A DNA stretch of 11,423 nt from Actinomycetes bacterium (GCA_021790615.1 JAJYGW010000029.1:1-11423); one strand, 5' to 3'; counted from the stretch's first letter, positions 1 through 7,024 are shown. Notes: generated from the letters alone by a model not told the origin. Made by a program: numbers and translations.

Positions 1-172
1 GGACGGCACCACCCGCACGGTGAGCTGCTCGACCGGGCGGGCCGTCGTGCCGCCGGGCGGTTCGATCGACGCCGCGCTCGCCGCCGCCGACGTCGAGATG
101 TACGAGGCAAAGCGCGCCCGCCAGGAGGCTTCGGCGGGGGCGGCGCCGCCGGCCGCCGGCCGGGTCAGCTGA
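1..172 (+). CDS. C-terminal end of a GGDEF (diguanylate cyclase-type) protein, partial
   Basis: Only the last 56 codons are in the window; the first complete codon begins at base 2 and the gene stops with TGA at 170-172. The translation contains a VSCSTGRAVV strand, then a PPGGS turn and the helix LAAADVEMYEAKRARQ. This matches the end of GGDEF domains (S-x-G-x-A strand, then A-D-x-x-M-Y-x-A-K). An Ala/Gly/Pro-rich tail of about 20 residues follows. The GGDEF catalytic loop lies upstream of the window, so whether the protein makes cyclic di-GMP or is a degenerate sensor cannot be told, and neither can its N-terminal domains. Its stop codon overlaps the end of the convergent nadA by 8 bases, leaving no room for a separate terminator between them. 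Confidence 0.85.
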   Translation, partial: DGTTRTVSCSTGRAVVPPGGSIDAALAAADVEMYEAKRARQEASAGAAPPAAGRVS

Positions 173-1289
173 TCGAGAGCATCCGCTCGAGGGCGATCCG
201 GGCACCCTCGGCGACCTCGCCGGGCACCACGATCCGGTTGCGCACCTCGCCCTCGACGAGCCCTTCGAGGACCCAGGCGAGGTGCGGCTCGTCGATGCGG
301 AACATGGTCGAGCACGGGCACACCATCGGGTCGAGGGAGACCACCGTGCGGTCCTCGTGCTCTTTCGCCAGGCGGTCGACGAGGTGGATCTCCGTGCCGA
401 TGGCGATCGTGCTCCCAGGCTCGGCCTGCCGGACGGCCCGGATGATGTAGTCGGTCGACCCGACCTGGTCGGCTGCCTGCACCACCTCGTGCGAGCACTC
501 GGGGTGGACGATCACGAGACCGTCTCGGTGGGCGGCCCGGAAGGCCTCCACGTGATCGACGGAGAAGCGCTGGTGCACTGAGCAGTACCCCTTCCACAGC
601 AGGAAGGTCGCCTCCTTCACCTGCCGTTCGTCCAGCCCGCCGAGCGGGCGCCGCGGGTCGACGACGACCATGTCGCCGAGCTCGTATCCGAGTTGCACGC
701 CCGTGTTGCGTCCGAGGTGCTGGTCCGGGAAGAAGAGAACCTTGTCGCCTCGACCACCAGGCGTGCTGGCCGCACCCTCGAGATCGAGCGCCCAGCGCAG
801 GACCGAGCGGGCATTCGAGGACGTGCAGACGGCGCCGCCGTGCCGGCCGACGAAGGCCTTCAGAGCAGCAGAGGAGTTCATGTAGGTGATCGGCACGACG
901 CGCTCCACGTCGGTGACGGCGCTGATCTCTTCCCAGATCTGCTCGACCTGCTCCTCGTCGGCCATGTCGGCCATGGAGCAGCCAGCATTGAGATCTGGCA
1001 GCAGGACCTGCTGGTGGTCCGAGGTCAGCATGTCTGCCGACTCGGCCATGAAGTGCACCCCGCAGAAGACGACGAATTCGGCCGCCCGTTGCTCGGCAGC
1101 GAAACGGGACAGCCCGAACGAGTCGCCTCGGGCGTCCGCGAACTGGATGACGTCCTCACGCTGGTAGTGGTGGCCGAGAACGACGAGCCGTTCTCCGAGG
1201 CGCGCCTTTGCTGCGGCGACGCGCGCAACCATCTCGTCCGACGAGGCGCGTGTGTACTCGTCCGGTAGCCGTGTCTGTAGGCGGATCAT
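165..1289 (-). CDS. nadA: Quinolinate synthase NadA (4Fe-4S enzyme of de novo NAD synthesis)
   Basis: The 374-residue product condenses iminoaspartate with dihydroxyacetone phosphate to quinolinate, the second step of the aspartate route to NAD, in the cytoplasm. Family landmarks are LGHHYQREDVIQFAD (38-52), the FCGVHFMAESA motif (76-86), NAGCSMAD (101-108), YMNSSAALKAF (136-146), FFPDQHLGRNTG (186-197), KGYCSVH (233-239), VHPECSHEV (261-269), TEIHLV (299-304) and MVCPCSTMFRID (322-333). Expected iron-sulfur ligands are C104, C236 and C324, by analogy with the three conserved cysteines of characterised NadA; C326 sits next to the last. The length fits the longer Bacillus/actinobacterial form. 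The ATG at 1289-1287 is chosen because CAGGGGG lies 4 bases upstream and the next residues lead straight into the family's N-terminal helix. The same frame stays open far upstream across antisense uvrC, which is a GC artefact. No nadB or nadC is visible nearby. nadA is divergent from uvrC. Confidence 0.97.
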   Translation of the reverse strand: MIRLQTRLPDEYTRASSDEMVARVAAAKARLGERLVVLGHHYQREDVIQFADARGDSFGLSRFAAEQRAAEFVVFCGVHFMAESADMLTSDHQQVLLPDLNAGCSMADMADEEQVEQIWEEISAVTDVERVVPITYMNSSAALKAFVGRHGGAVCTSSNARSVLRWALDLEGAASTPGGRGDKVLFFPDQHLGRNTGVQLGYELGDMVVVDPRRPLGGLDERQVKEATFLLWKGYCSVHQRFSVDHVEAFRAAHRDGLVIVHPECSHEVVQAADQVGSTDYIIRAVRQAEPGSTIAIGTEIHLVDRLAKEHEDRTVVSLDPMVCPCSTMFRIDEPHLAWVLEGLVEGEVRNRIVVPGEVAEGARIALERMLSIS

Positions 1290-1293
1290 GGGA

Positions 1294-1299
1294 CCCCCT
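1294..1299 (-). promoter_or_regulatory. Ribosome binding site of nadA
   Basis: On the minus strand AGGGGG lies 4 bases before the ATG of nadA. It decides the start within a very long open frame that has no other good Shine-Dalgarno/ATG pair here. Confidence 0.7.
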
Positions 1300-1377
1300 G
1301 ATGTACGCCTCGCTGACGGCCGGCGGGGACAGCCTGGTCGCCCATCCGCGGGGTTGTCGGCCACGAAGCGGGATGTC

Positions 1378-1404
1378 CGCCGGGGTACCAGGCCGGCGTA
1401 GCCT
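1378..1404 (+). promoter_or_regulatory. Putative uvrC promoter: dyad plus TAGCCT -10-like box
   Basis: In the 123-base divergent region between nadA and uvrC, CGCCGG (1378-1383) and CCGGCG (1393-1398) form a perfect 6-base inverted repeat. The 9-base spacer contains the palindrome GGTACC. Immediately after it, TAGCCT (1399-1404) fits the actinobacterial TANNNT -10 pattern and lies 8 bases before the uvrC GTG. Initiation about 7 bases downstream would give an essentially leaderless transcript, which agrees with the lack of a Shine-Dalgarno sequence. No convincing -35 is seen, and none of this is proven. Apart from the nadA ribosome binding site, I see nothing else in the rest of the intergenic region (1290-1377, 1405-1412). 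Confidence 0.4.
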
Positions 1405-1412
1405 CCAGTGTA

Positions 1413-3407
1413 GTGCTCGAACGTCCGAAAGCCATTCCTGACGCCCCGGGTTCCTACCAGTTCAAGGACGCCGACGGACGTGTGATCTACGTCGGGAAGG
1501 CGCGCTCGCTGCGCAGCCGGCTGTCCAACTATTTCGCCGATCCCCGCACCTTGCACCCGAGGACGGCCCAGATGATGGACCGTGCGGCCTCCGTCGAATG
1601 GATCGTGGTGCAGAACGACGTCGAGGCGCTCATGCTCGAGTTCAGCCTCATCAAGACCCACCGACCGCGCTTCAACGTCCGTCTCGTCGACGACAAGAGC
1701 TACCCCTACCTGGCGGTGACGGTCGGGGAGCAGTGGCCGCGGGCGACGGTGATGCGGGGTGCCAAGCGCAAGGACACGCGTTACTTCGGGCCGTACGCCC
1801 ACGCCTACGCGATCCGAGAGACGCTCGACCTCCTGCTGCGGTCCTTCCCGATCCGAACCTGCTCGGACGCGAAGATGCACCGCCACGAGCTCCTCGGGCG
1901 TCCGTGCCTCGTGTACCACATCGAGCGATGCGCTGCCCCCTGCGTCGGCTACGTCGACGAGGAGCGCTACCGGGAGCTCGTGGGGGAGCTGATGGCTTTT
2001 CTCGAGGGGGACACGAAGCCGATCGTCTCCCGCCTCGAGGCCGAGATGCGCGAGGCTGCCTCGGAGCTCGAGTTCGAGCGGGCGGCCCGCCTGCGCGACC
2101 GGCTGGCGTCGGTCCGTCTCGCCATCGAACGCCAGCAGATGGTGACTGACTCGCCTGAGGACCTGGACGTGATCGCGGCAGCAGAGGACGAGCTCGTCGC
2201 GGCCGTGCAGGTGCTGCACATCAGGCGCGGGCGGGTCGTCGGCCGTCACGGTCTCGTGCTCGAGAAGGTGGAGCCGTTGACCGAGCCCCAGCTGATCTCC
2301 CGCGTGCTCGAGCAGCACTATGCCGAGTCGCCCATCGGGATCCCGCGTACCCTGCTCGTCCCGGTGATGCCGGAGGACTCGGGCACTTACGAGGAGTGGC
2401 TGACGAAGCTTCGCGGCGGGCGGGTCGAGGTCCGCGTCCCACAGCGTGGACGAAAGCGCGAGCTCATGGAGACCACCCGGCAAAACGCTGCCGAGCAGTT
2501 GACCCGCCACCGGCTGAAGCGCTCGTCCGACCTCACGAGCCGTGCGGTTGCGCTCGAAGAGCTGCAGCAATCCCTCGCCATGACGGAGGCGCCGCTGCGC
2601 ATCGAGTGCTACGACATGAGCCACCTGCAGGGCACCGACTACGTGGGCTCGATGGTCGTTCTGGAAGACGGCCTGCCGAAACGCTCGGATTACCGCCGCT
2701 TCAAGGTCTCGGCCGTGCAGGGCAACGACGACTACGGCGCCATGCACGAGGTGCTGACGAGGCGCCTCCGCCACCTGCTCTTCGAGGACAGGTTCCGCGC
2801 CGACAGCTCCGGCGACGAGCACCAGAACGGCTTTAGTCCCCCCACCGCCGCCGACGAGGAGGACCTCGAGCACATCGGCCGCCGCAGGCGCGCCTCGCGT
2901 TTCGCGTATCCCCCCCAGCTGCTGCTCATCGATGGTGGCAAGGGACAGCTCAACGTCGCCGTGAGAGTCCTGCATGAGCTCGGCCTGACGGACAAGATCG
3001 CCGTGGCGGCGCTCGCGAAGCGGCTCGAGGAGGTCTTCGTGCCCGGGCGGCCGGACCCGATCGTGATACCGCGTGACTCTGAGGCGATCTATCTCCTGCA
3101 GCAGGCGCGCGACGAGGCCCACCGGTTCGCGATCGAGTTCCACCGGCAGCTGCGGGGCAAGCGGATGACGCGCTCCGCGCTGGAAGGCGTCCCCGGTCTC
3201 GGGCCGACACGTCGCAAGCGCCTGCTCCGAGAGCTAGGGAGCGTGAAAGCCGTCCAGGCCGCGTCGCCCGAGGCCCTCCGAGCGCTCAGCTGGCTGCCCG
3301 ACAGCGTGGCGGACGCGATCTACGAGCATCTCCACTCAGCGAGGGGGCGATCCTCACAGCGGCCGTCAAGGGCTTCCTACAGCTCTGTGAACAGGATGGG
3401 AGCGTGA
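1413..3407 (+). CDS. uvrC: UvrABC system protein C (excinuclease subunit C)
   Basis: UvrC makes the two incisions either side of a bulky DNA lesion after UvrA/UvrB loading. All domains are present. The N-terminal GIY-YIG nuclease (about 11-95) has GSYQF, VIYVGKA (24-30), E76 as the expected metal ligand and N88. A cysteine-rich segment contains RTC (148-150), C165, C173 and C177. The UVR/UvrB-binding helix pair spans about 207-242. The RNase H-like 5' nuclease has D401 (YDMSH), D507 (LLIDGGKGQ) and H570 (DEAHRFA). A helix-hairpin-helix follows at about 590-640 (EGVPGLGPTRRKRLL). At 664 residues it is longer than the E. coli protein (610), partly through a charged linker at 461-496 and a basic/Ser-rich tail after 642. 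The GTG at 1413 gives the standard LERP-x-x-IPDAPGSYQF opening. No Shine-Dalgarno precedes it; see the TAGCCT entry. Its stop overlaps the methyltransferase start (GTGA, 3404-3407). Confidence 0.97.
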   Translation: MLERPKAIPDAPGSYQFKDADGRVIYVGKARSLRSRLSNYFADPRTLHPRTAQMMDRAASVEWIVVQNDVEALMLEFSLIKTHRPRFNVRLVDDKSYPYLAVTVGEQWPRATVMRGAKRKDTRYFGPYAHAYAIRETLDLLLRSFPIRTCSDAKMHRHELLGRPCLVYHIERCAAPCVGYVDEERYRELVGELMAFLEGDTKPIVSRLEAEMREAASELEFERAARLRDRLASVRLAIERQQMVTDSPEDLDVIAAAEDELVAAVQVLHIRRGRVVGRHGLVLEKVEPLTEPQLISRVLEQHYAESPIGIPRTLLVPVMPEDSGTYEEWLTKLRGGRVEVRVPQRGRKRELMETTRQNAAEQLTRHRLKRSSDLTSRAVALEELQQSLAMTEAPLRIECYDMSHLQGTDYVGSMVVLEDGLPKRSDYRRFKVSAVQGNDDYGAMHEVLTRRLRHLLFEDRFRADSSGDEHQNGFSPPTAADEEDLEHIGRRRRASRFAYPPQLLLIDGGKGQLNVAVRVLHELGLTDKIAVAALAKRLEEVFVPGRPDPIVIPRDSEAIYLLQQARDEAHRFAIEFHRQLRGKRMTRSALEGVPGLGPTRRKRLLRELGSVKAVQAASPEALRALSWLPDSVADAIYEHLHSARGRSSQRPSRASYSSVNRMGA

Positions 3408-4165
3408 GCGACCCACCTCGGACCGACTGGGACGAGCTCGCGCCCTGGTGGTTGGAGACGTTCGCCAATGGAGCCGATCTCGAGTACGAGCTCCAGATCC
3501 TCCCGCTCGTCGCGGCTCACCTCTCGGGTTGCCGCCGGGTGCTCGACGTCGGGACCGGCGAGGGCCAGTTGGCGCGTCGCATCGCGTCGCCCGGCCTCGA
3601 CGCGCCCCCCGATGTCGTGGTCGGCGTCGACCCCTTCGCGCGGCAGCTGGCAAACGCGGCGCGCCAGGCCGGGGGACCGCTCTACGTGCGGGCGCGTGGC
3701 GAGGACCTCCCACTCTCGTCCGGGGCCTTCGACGGTGTCTTGTGCTGCCTCGTGATCGAGCACGCTGACGACCCGGAGGCGGTGTTGTCGGAGCTGACGC
3801 GGGTGCTCGCTCCCTGCGGCAGGCTCCTCCTCGTCGTGAACCACCCGATCGTGCAGGGACCGGGAAGTGGCTTCGTCGACGACGCGATCCTCGAGGAGCG
3901 GTACTGGCGGATCGGCCCGTACCTCACCGAGCAGGTCGTGGTGGAAGAGGTGGACCCGGGAGTGCCGGTGCGGTTCGCTCACCGACCGTTGTCCGGGTAC
4001 ATCAACCCGCTCTGTGATGCGGGCCTCGTGCTGACCCATCTCGAGGAGCCTGCGCCTCCGCTCGACTTCCTCGCCGGCACGCTCGACCTTGCTCTCGAGC
4101 GTGCCATGCCGCGGCTGTGCCTCATGCGTTTCGAGAAGCCGCAATATCCTCGGGCAGGGAGGTGA
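3404..4165 (+). CDS. Class I SAM-dependent methyltransferase (Methyltransf_11/UbiE-like), substrate unknown
   Basis: This 253-residue protein has a Rossmann methyltransferase core. Motif I is VLDVGTGEG (46-54), which binds SAM. The acidic end of strand 2 is VVGVDP (72-77, D76). RARGEDLPL (96-104) is the usual motif touching the adenine, and FDGVLCCLVIEHADDPEAV (109-127) is the post-strand-4 motif. LTRVLAPCGRLLLVVNHP (131-148) is the typical L-x-P-G-G-x-L-like strand 5, with Cys in place of the first Gly. The C-terminal cap (about 155-253) contains a Pro-rich EEPAPPLDF segment and does not reveal the substrate. The GTG start overlaps the uvrC stop by 4 bases and is preceded by AGGATGGGAG. Only 5 bases separate its stop from rapZ, so it is very likely co-transcribed and translationally coupled. 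Acceptors could be a small molecule, RNA or protein; I cannot choose. It is an uncommon insertion in the uvrC-rapZ pair. Confidence 0.9.
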   Translation: MSDPPRTDWDELAPWWLETFANGADLEYELQILPLVAAHLSGCRRVLDVGTGEGQLARRIASPGLDAPPDVVVGVDPFARQLANAARQAGGPLYVRARGEDLPLSSGAFDGVLCCLVIEHADDPEAVLSELTRVLAPCGRLLLVVNHPIVQGPGSGFVDDAILEERYWRIGPYLTEQVVVEEVDPGVPVRFAHRPLSGYINPLCDAGLVLTHLEEPAPPLDFLAGTLDLALERAMPRLCLMRFEKPQYPRAGR

Positions 4166-4167
4166 TC
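4158..4167 (+). promoter_or_regulatory. Extended Shine-Dalgarno of rapZ overlapping the methyltransferase stop
   Basis: GGAGGTGATC matches ten consecutive bases of the complement of the usual 16S rRNA 3' end (GATCACCTCC). GGAGG ends 8 bases before the rapZ GTG at 4171. The TGA stop of the methyltransferase (4163-4165) lies inside the match, so terminating ribosomes sit on the initiation signal. This supports both the GTG start and coupling. Confidence 0.8.
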
Positions 4168-4170
4168 TGA

Positions 4171-5028
4171 GTGGCCGAGTACCTGTTCCTCATCGGCATG
4201 TCCGGGGCGGGCCGCTCGACCGCAGCCGCCATGCTCGAAGACCGCGGCTGGTTCGTGATCGACAACCTGCCGCCGGCGCTCCTCGGCAAGGTGGCCGAGC
4301 TCGCCAACCAACCCGGTTCCGAGTACGAGCGCCTCTGCCTGGTGGCGGGCCGCGGAGGTTACGAAGGGGTGGCAGAGCTCCCGAAGGCGCTCGCATCACT
4401 GCGCGCCTCGGGTGGACGGGTGCGCGTCCTCTTCCTCGAGGCGTCCGATGAGGTCCTCGTGCGCCGATACGAAGGCACGCGCCGGAAGCATCCGATCGAC
4501 ACCGAGGTCGGCATCCTCGACGCCGTCCGCCAGGAGCGCGAGCTGCTCGCCGATCTGCGAGCAGATGCCGACATCGTCCTCGACACCGGGGACCTCAACG
4601 TCCACGAGCTGCGGGATCGGATCATCGACCTCGTCGACCTCCCTCCTCCCGGATCTGCCATGGAGACGGCGGTCGTCTCCTTCGGCTACAAGCACGGGAT
4701 CCCGCTCGACGTCGATCTCGTGTTCGACTGCCGTTTCTTGCCGAACCCGCACTGGGTGCCCGAGCTGCGCCCGATGACCGGTCTCGACGGCAAGGTCCGT
4801 GACTACGTGATGGCAGCGCCGGAGACCCACGAGCTTTTGGAGCGTCTCGAGAGCTTGCTCGACCTGCTCCTGCCCGCCTATGCCCGAGAAGGGAAGTCCT
4901 ATCTCTCGATCGCCATCGGGTGCACGGGCGGCCGGCACCGCTCGGTCGTTCTCGCCGAGGAGCTCGGCGAGACTCTGCGGCGGCACGGCTTCCATCCGGC
5001 CGTCCACCATCGGGACATCGCCCGTTGA
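4171..5028 (+). CDS. rapZ: RapZ/YvcJ-family nucleotide-binding regulator
   Basis: The 285-residue product is typical in length. RapZ in E. coli binds glucosamine-6-phosphate and small RNAs to control glmS; in Gram-positives YvcJ is a P-loop NTPase of less clear role. The N-terminal P-loop is GMSGAGRS (9-16), with Arg at the usual Lys position, which as I recall is normal in actinobacterial homologues. It is followed by WFVIDNLPP (27-35). LDTGDLNVHELR (137-148) is the second family motif. The C-terminal domain, which binds ligand and RNA in E. coli, is well conserved: FGYKHGIPLDVDLVFDCRFL (171-190), PNPHWVPELRP (191-201) and the pocket IAIGCTGGRHRSV (247-259). An oddity is that the DxRx motif I expect after strand 3 reads AGRG (59-62), losing the Asp. 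The start is fixed by an excellent Shine-Dalgarno. The gene lies between the methyltransferase and yvcK, overlapping yvcK by 4 bases. Confidence 0.95.
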   Translation: MAEYLFLIGMSGAGRSTAAAMLEDRGWFVIDNLPPALLGKVAELANQPGSEYERLCLVAGRGGYEGVAELPKALASLRASGGRVRVLFLEASDEVLVRRYEGTRRKHPIDTEVGILDAVRQERELLADLRADADIVLDTGDLNVHELRDRIIDLVDLPPPGSAMETAVVSFGYKHGIPLDVDLVFDCRFLPNPHWVPELRPMTGLDGKVRDYVMAAPETHELLERLESLLDLLLPAYAREGKSYLSIAIGCTGGRHRSVVLAEELGETLRRHGFHPAVHHRDIAR

Positions 5029-5933
5029 CCGATCACGGGCGCGCGAGCGCGGGGGATCACGGACCGAGCGTGGTCGCCGTCGGGGGTGGACACGGTGCAG
5101 CCCAGACCCTGCGCGCTGCGCGCCGCTACGCCGGAGACATCACCGCGATCGTCTCGGTGGCGGACGACGGCGGTTCGAGCGGGCGCCTGCGCGAGCAGCT
5201 CGGGATCCCTGCACCCGGTGACGTACGGCGCTGCATCGGTGCGCTGCTGCCGGAGGGCTCGCCACTGGCGGGGGCGCTCGAGCACCGTTTCGGCGCCGGT
5301 GAGCTCGAAGGCCACGCGCTCGGCAACCTGTTGATCGCGGCGCTGGCAGCGACGCTCGGGGACTTCGCTGCCGGAGTCGCAGAGACGGCTCGGATACTCG
5401 GCGCAGCCGGCCGGGTGTTCCCGGCGACGGCGATCCCTGTCGTCTTGAAGGGCACGGGCGAGAACGGCGAGGTGTCGGGGCAGGTCACCATCAAGAGCCA
5501 CGGCGGCGTCTCCCGCGTTCACCTCGCACCCGCCGACGCAGAGCCACCCGAAGGTGCCGTCGAGGCCGTCTTGGCCGCGGACCAGATCGTCATCGGGCCG
5601 GGGTCCCTCTACACGAGCCTCCTCGCGGCGACGGCGGTACCTGCGTTGAGAGAGGCGATCAGAGAGAGCGCGGCGCAGCGGGTGTACGTCGCCAACCTCC
5701 GGGAACAGCCTCCCGAGACGCGCGGCTTCGACGTGGCGCGACACGTGGGAGCACTCCTCGACCACGGTTTGGCGATCGACGTGGTGCTGGCGGATCCCGA
5801 CGCGCTGTCCCTCGGCGAGCCGCCGCCCGGCGTACGGATCATCCGCGCCCGGTTGGCGACCGGCGAGCGAGTGGCGCACGACCCCGCTCTCCTTGCCTCC
5901 GCATTGTCATGCCTTGCTCGTGCACACGAATAG
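5025..5933 (+). CDS. yvcK: YvcK/CofD-like family protein (gluconeogenesis and cell-shape factor)
   Basis: YvcK-family proteins (relatives of the LPPG:Fo transferase CofD) bind UDP-sugars and are needed for normal growth and cell-wall synthesis on gluconeogenic carbon in Bacillus and mycobacteria. The 302-residue product shows the glycine-rich loop VAVGGGHG (17-24), VADDGGSSGRLREQLG (45-60), the APGDVRRCIGALL segment (63-75), GHALGNLLIAAL (96-107), GPGSLYTSLL (191-200) and NLREQPPETRGFD (224-236). All are normal positions for the family. I choose the TTG at 5025: it forms a TTGA overlap with the rapZ stop, gives about 16 residues before the first strand as in homologues, and has a weak GGGA 9 bases upstream. 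An upstream in-frame start inside rapZ would add an Arg-rich leader unlike the family; a GTG at 5070 is a shorter alternative. Usually whiA follows, but here the next gene is gap. Confidence 0.94.
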   Translation: MTDHGRASAGDHGPSVVAVGGGHGAAQTLRAARRYAGDITAIVSVADDGGSSGRLREQLGIPAPGDVRRCIGALLPEGSPLAGALEHRFGAGELEGHALGNLLIAALAATLGDFAAGVAETARILGAAGRVFPATAIPVVLKGTGENGEVSGQVTIKSHGGVSRVHLAPADAEPPEGAVEAVLAADQIVIGPGSLYTSLLAATAVPALREAIRESAAQRVYVANLREQPPETRGFDVARHVGALLDHGLAIDVVLADPDALSLGEPPPGVRIIRARLATGERVAHDPALLASALSCLARAHE

Positions 5934-5971
5934 GTTGTTGAGAGAAACACTGACGAACTCAAAGGGGAGAC
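5904..5971 (+). promoter_or_regulatory. yvcK-gap junction: AT-rich leader, possible internal promoter, gap ribosome binding site
   Basis: The 38 bases between yvcK and gap (5934-5971) are clearly richer in A and T than the flanks, and this is the only non-overlapping, non-adjacent junction between uvrC and tpiA. TTGTCA (5904-5909) resembles a -35, and TAGGTT (5931-5936, overlapping the yvcK stop) resembles a -10, but the 21-base spacer is too long to be convincing. AAAGGGGAG (5961-5969) is a good Shine-Dalgarno for the gap ATG. An independent glycolytic promoter here is inference. Confidence 0.35.
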
Positions 5972-7024
5972 ATGGCTGTACGTGTCGCAATCAACGGGTT
6001 CGGGAGGATCGGGCGGAACTTCGTGCGCGCCGCGCTCGAGCGGGACGCCGACGGGGCACGCAACGAGGCGGGCACGAGCTCGGAGATCGAGATCGTGGCG
6101 GCGAACGAGCTCGCGCCGCGTGAGGCGAGCGCGTATCTGCTCCGACACGACTCGACCCAAGGGCGCCTCGAGGAATCTGTCGAGCTCACTGACTCGAGCC
6201 TGCGGGTGGGCGGTCGGGAGATCCTGCTGCTGAGCGAGACCGACCCGAAGGCGCTGCCCTGGCGCGACCTCGGCGTCGACGTCGTGGTCGAGTCGACCGG
6301 GCGGTTCACGACCCGGGCGAAGGCGATGGCCCATGTCGAGGCAGGTGCGCGCCGGGTGGTCATCTCGGCTCCGGCGAAAGAGGTCGACGCGACCTTCGTC
6401 GTCGGCGTGAACGACGGCGACTTCGATCCCGAGAACCACGTCATCGTCTCGAACGCCTCCTGCACGACGAACTGCCTCGTCCCGATGGTGAAGGTGCTCG
6501 ACGACGCCTTCGGCTTGCGCCAAGGCCTGATGACGACGGTCCACGCGTACACCAACGACCAGGAGCTGTTGGACCTCGGGCGCGACAACCTCCGCCGGGC
6601 GCGAGCGGCGGCGATCAACATCGTGCCGTCGACCACCGGAGCAGCACGTGCCACGAGCCTCGTGCTCGAGCAGATGGCAGGCCGTCTCGACGGCCAGTCA
6701 CTGCGAGTCCCCGTCGCGGACGGGTCGATCACGGACCTGACGGCGATCGTCGGCGGGAGCGTCGGCGTCGCCGACGTCAACCGAGCCTTCCTGGACGCCT
6801 CGGCCGCAGGGCCGCTCGCGCGGGTGCTCGCCTACAACGAGGAGCAGATCGTCTCCTCCGACATCATCGGCACTTCGGCGTCGTGCACCTTCGACGCCAC
6901 GCTCACGATGGCCATCCCCGTGGACGACGACTCCACGCTCGTGAAGACCATGGGCTGGTACGACAACGAGTGGGGCTACTCCCACCGCTTGCTCGACCTC
7001 GCCGTCATCGTCGGTCGGGCGTGA
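5972..7024 (+). CDS. gap: Glyceraldehyde-3-phosphate dehydrogenase, type I
   Basis: This enzyme oxidises glyceraldehyde-3-phosphate to 1,3-bisphosphoglycerate with a nicotinamide cofactor and feeds the next gene product, PGK. At 350 residues it is slightly long for the family (about 335). NGFGRIGR (8-15) is the dinucleotide loop, SNASCTTNC (160-168) carries catalytic C164, TTVHAYTNDQ (188-197) carries H191, NIVPSTTGAA (216-225) binds phosphate, and WYDNEWGYS (329-337) is near the C-terminus. Two departures are visible. There are about 12 extra residues at 25-38, between the first helix and strand 2. The loop usually reading L-P-H-K-D before LRRAR reads L-G-R-D-N (202-206). The residue equivalent to NAD-binding Asp32 appears to be E46 (AANELA). 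NAD use remains the default reading. The ATG has a strong Shine-Dalgarno, and the stop overlaps the pgk GTG (GTGA, 7021-7024). Confidence 0.97.
   Translation: MAVRVAINGFGRIGRNFVRAALERDADGARNEAGTSSEIEIVAANELAPREASAYLLRHDSTQGRLEESVELTDSSLRVGGREILLLSETDPKALPWRDLGVDVVVESTGRFTTRAKAMAHVEAGARRVVISAPAKEVDATFVVGVNDGDFDPENHVIVSNASCTTNCLVPMVKVLDDAFGLRQGLMTTVHAYTNDQELLDLGRDNLRRARAAAINIVPSTTGAARATSLVLEQMAGRLDGQSLRVPVADGSITDLTAIVGGSVGVADVNRAFLDASAAGPLARVLAYNEEQIVSSDIIGTSASCTFDATLTMAIPVDDDSTLVKTMGWYDNEWGYSHRLLDLAVIVGRA

Noticed and set aside
1290..1412. LexA/SOS box before uvrC
   Set aside because: I looked for GAAC-N4-GTTC and close variants and found none.
1290..3143. nadA frame stays open on the minus strand across uvrC, giving a 992-residue reading frame
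   Set aside because: The upstream part is Arg/His/Leu-rich antisense shadow of uvrC with no recognisable domain, while nadA has its own ATG and Shine-Dalgarno at 1289.
3377..4144. 255-codon minus-strand open frame opposite the methyltransferase
   Set aside because: Shadow frame; the plus-strand methyltransferase has clear SAM motifs and good translation signals.
4899..5879. 326-codon minus-strand open frame opposite rapZ/yvcK
   Set aside because: No motifs, Arg-rich, and fully explained as a shadow of yvcK.
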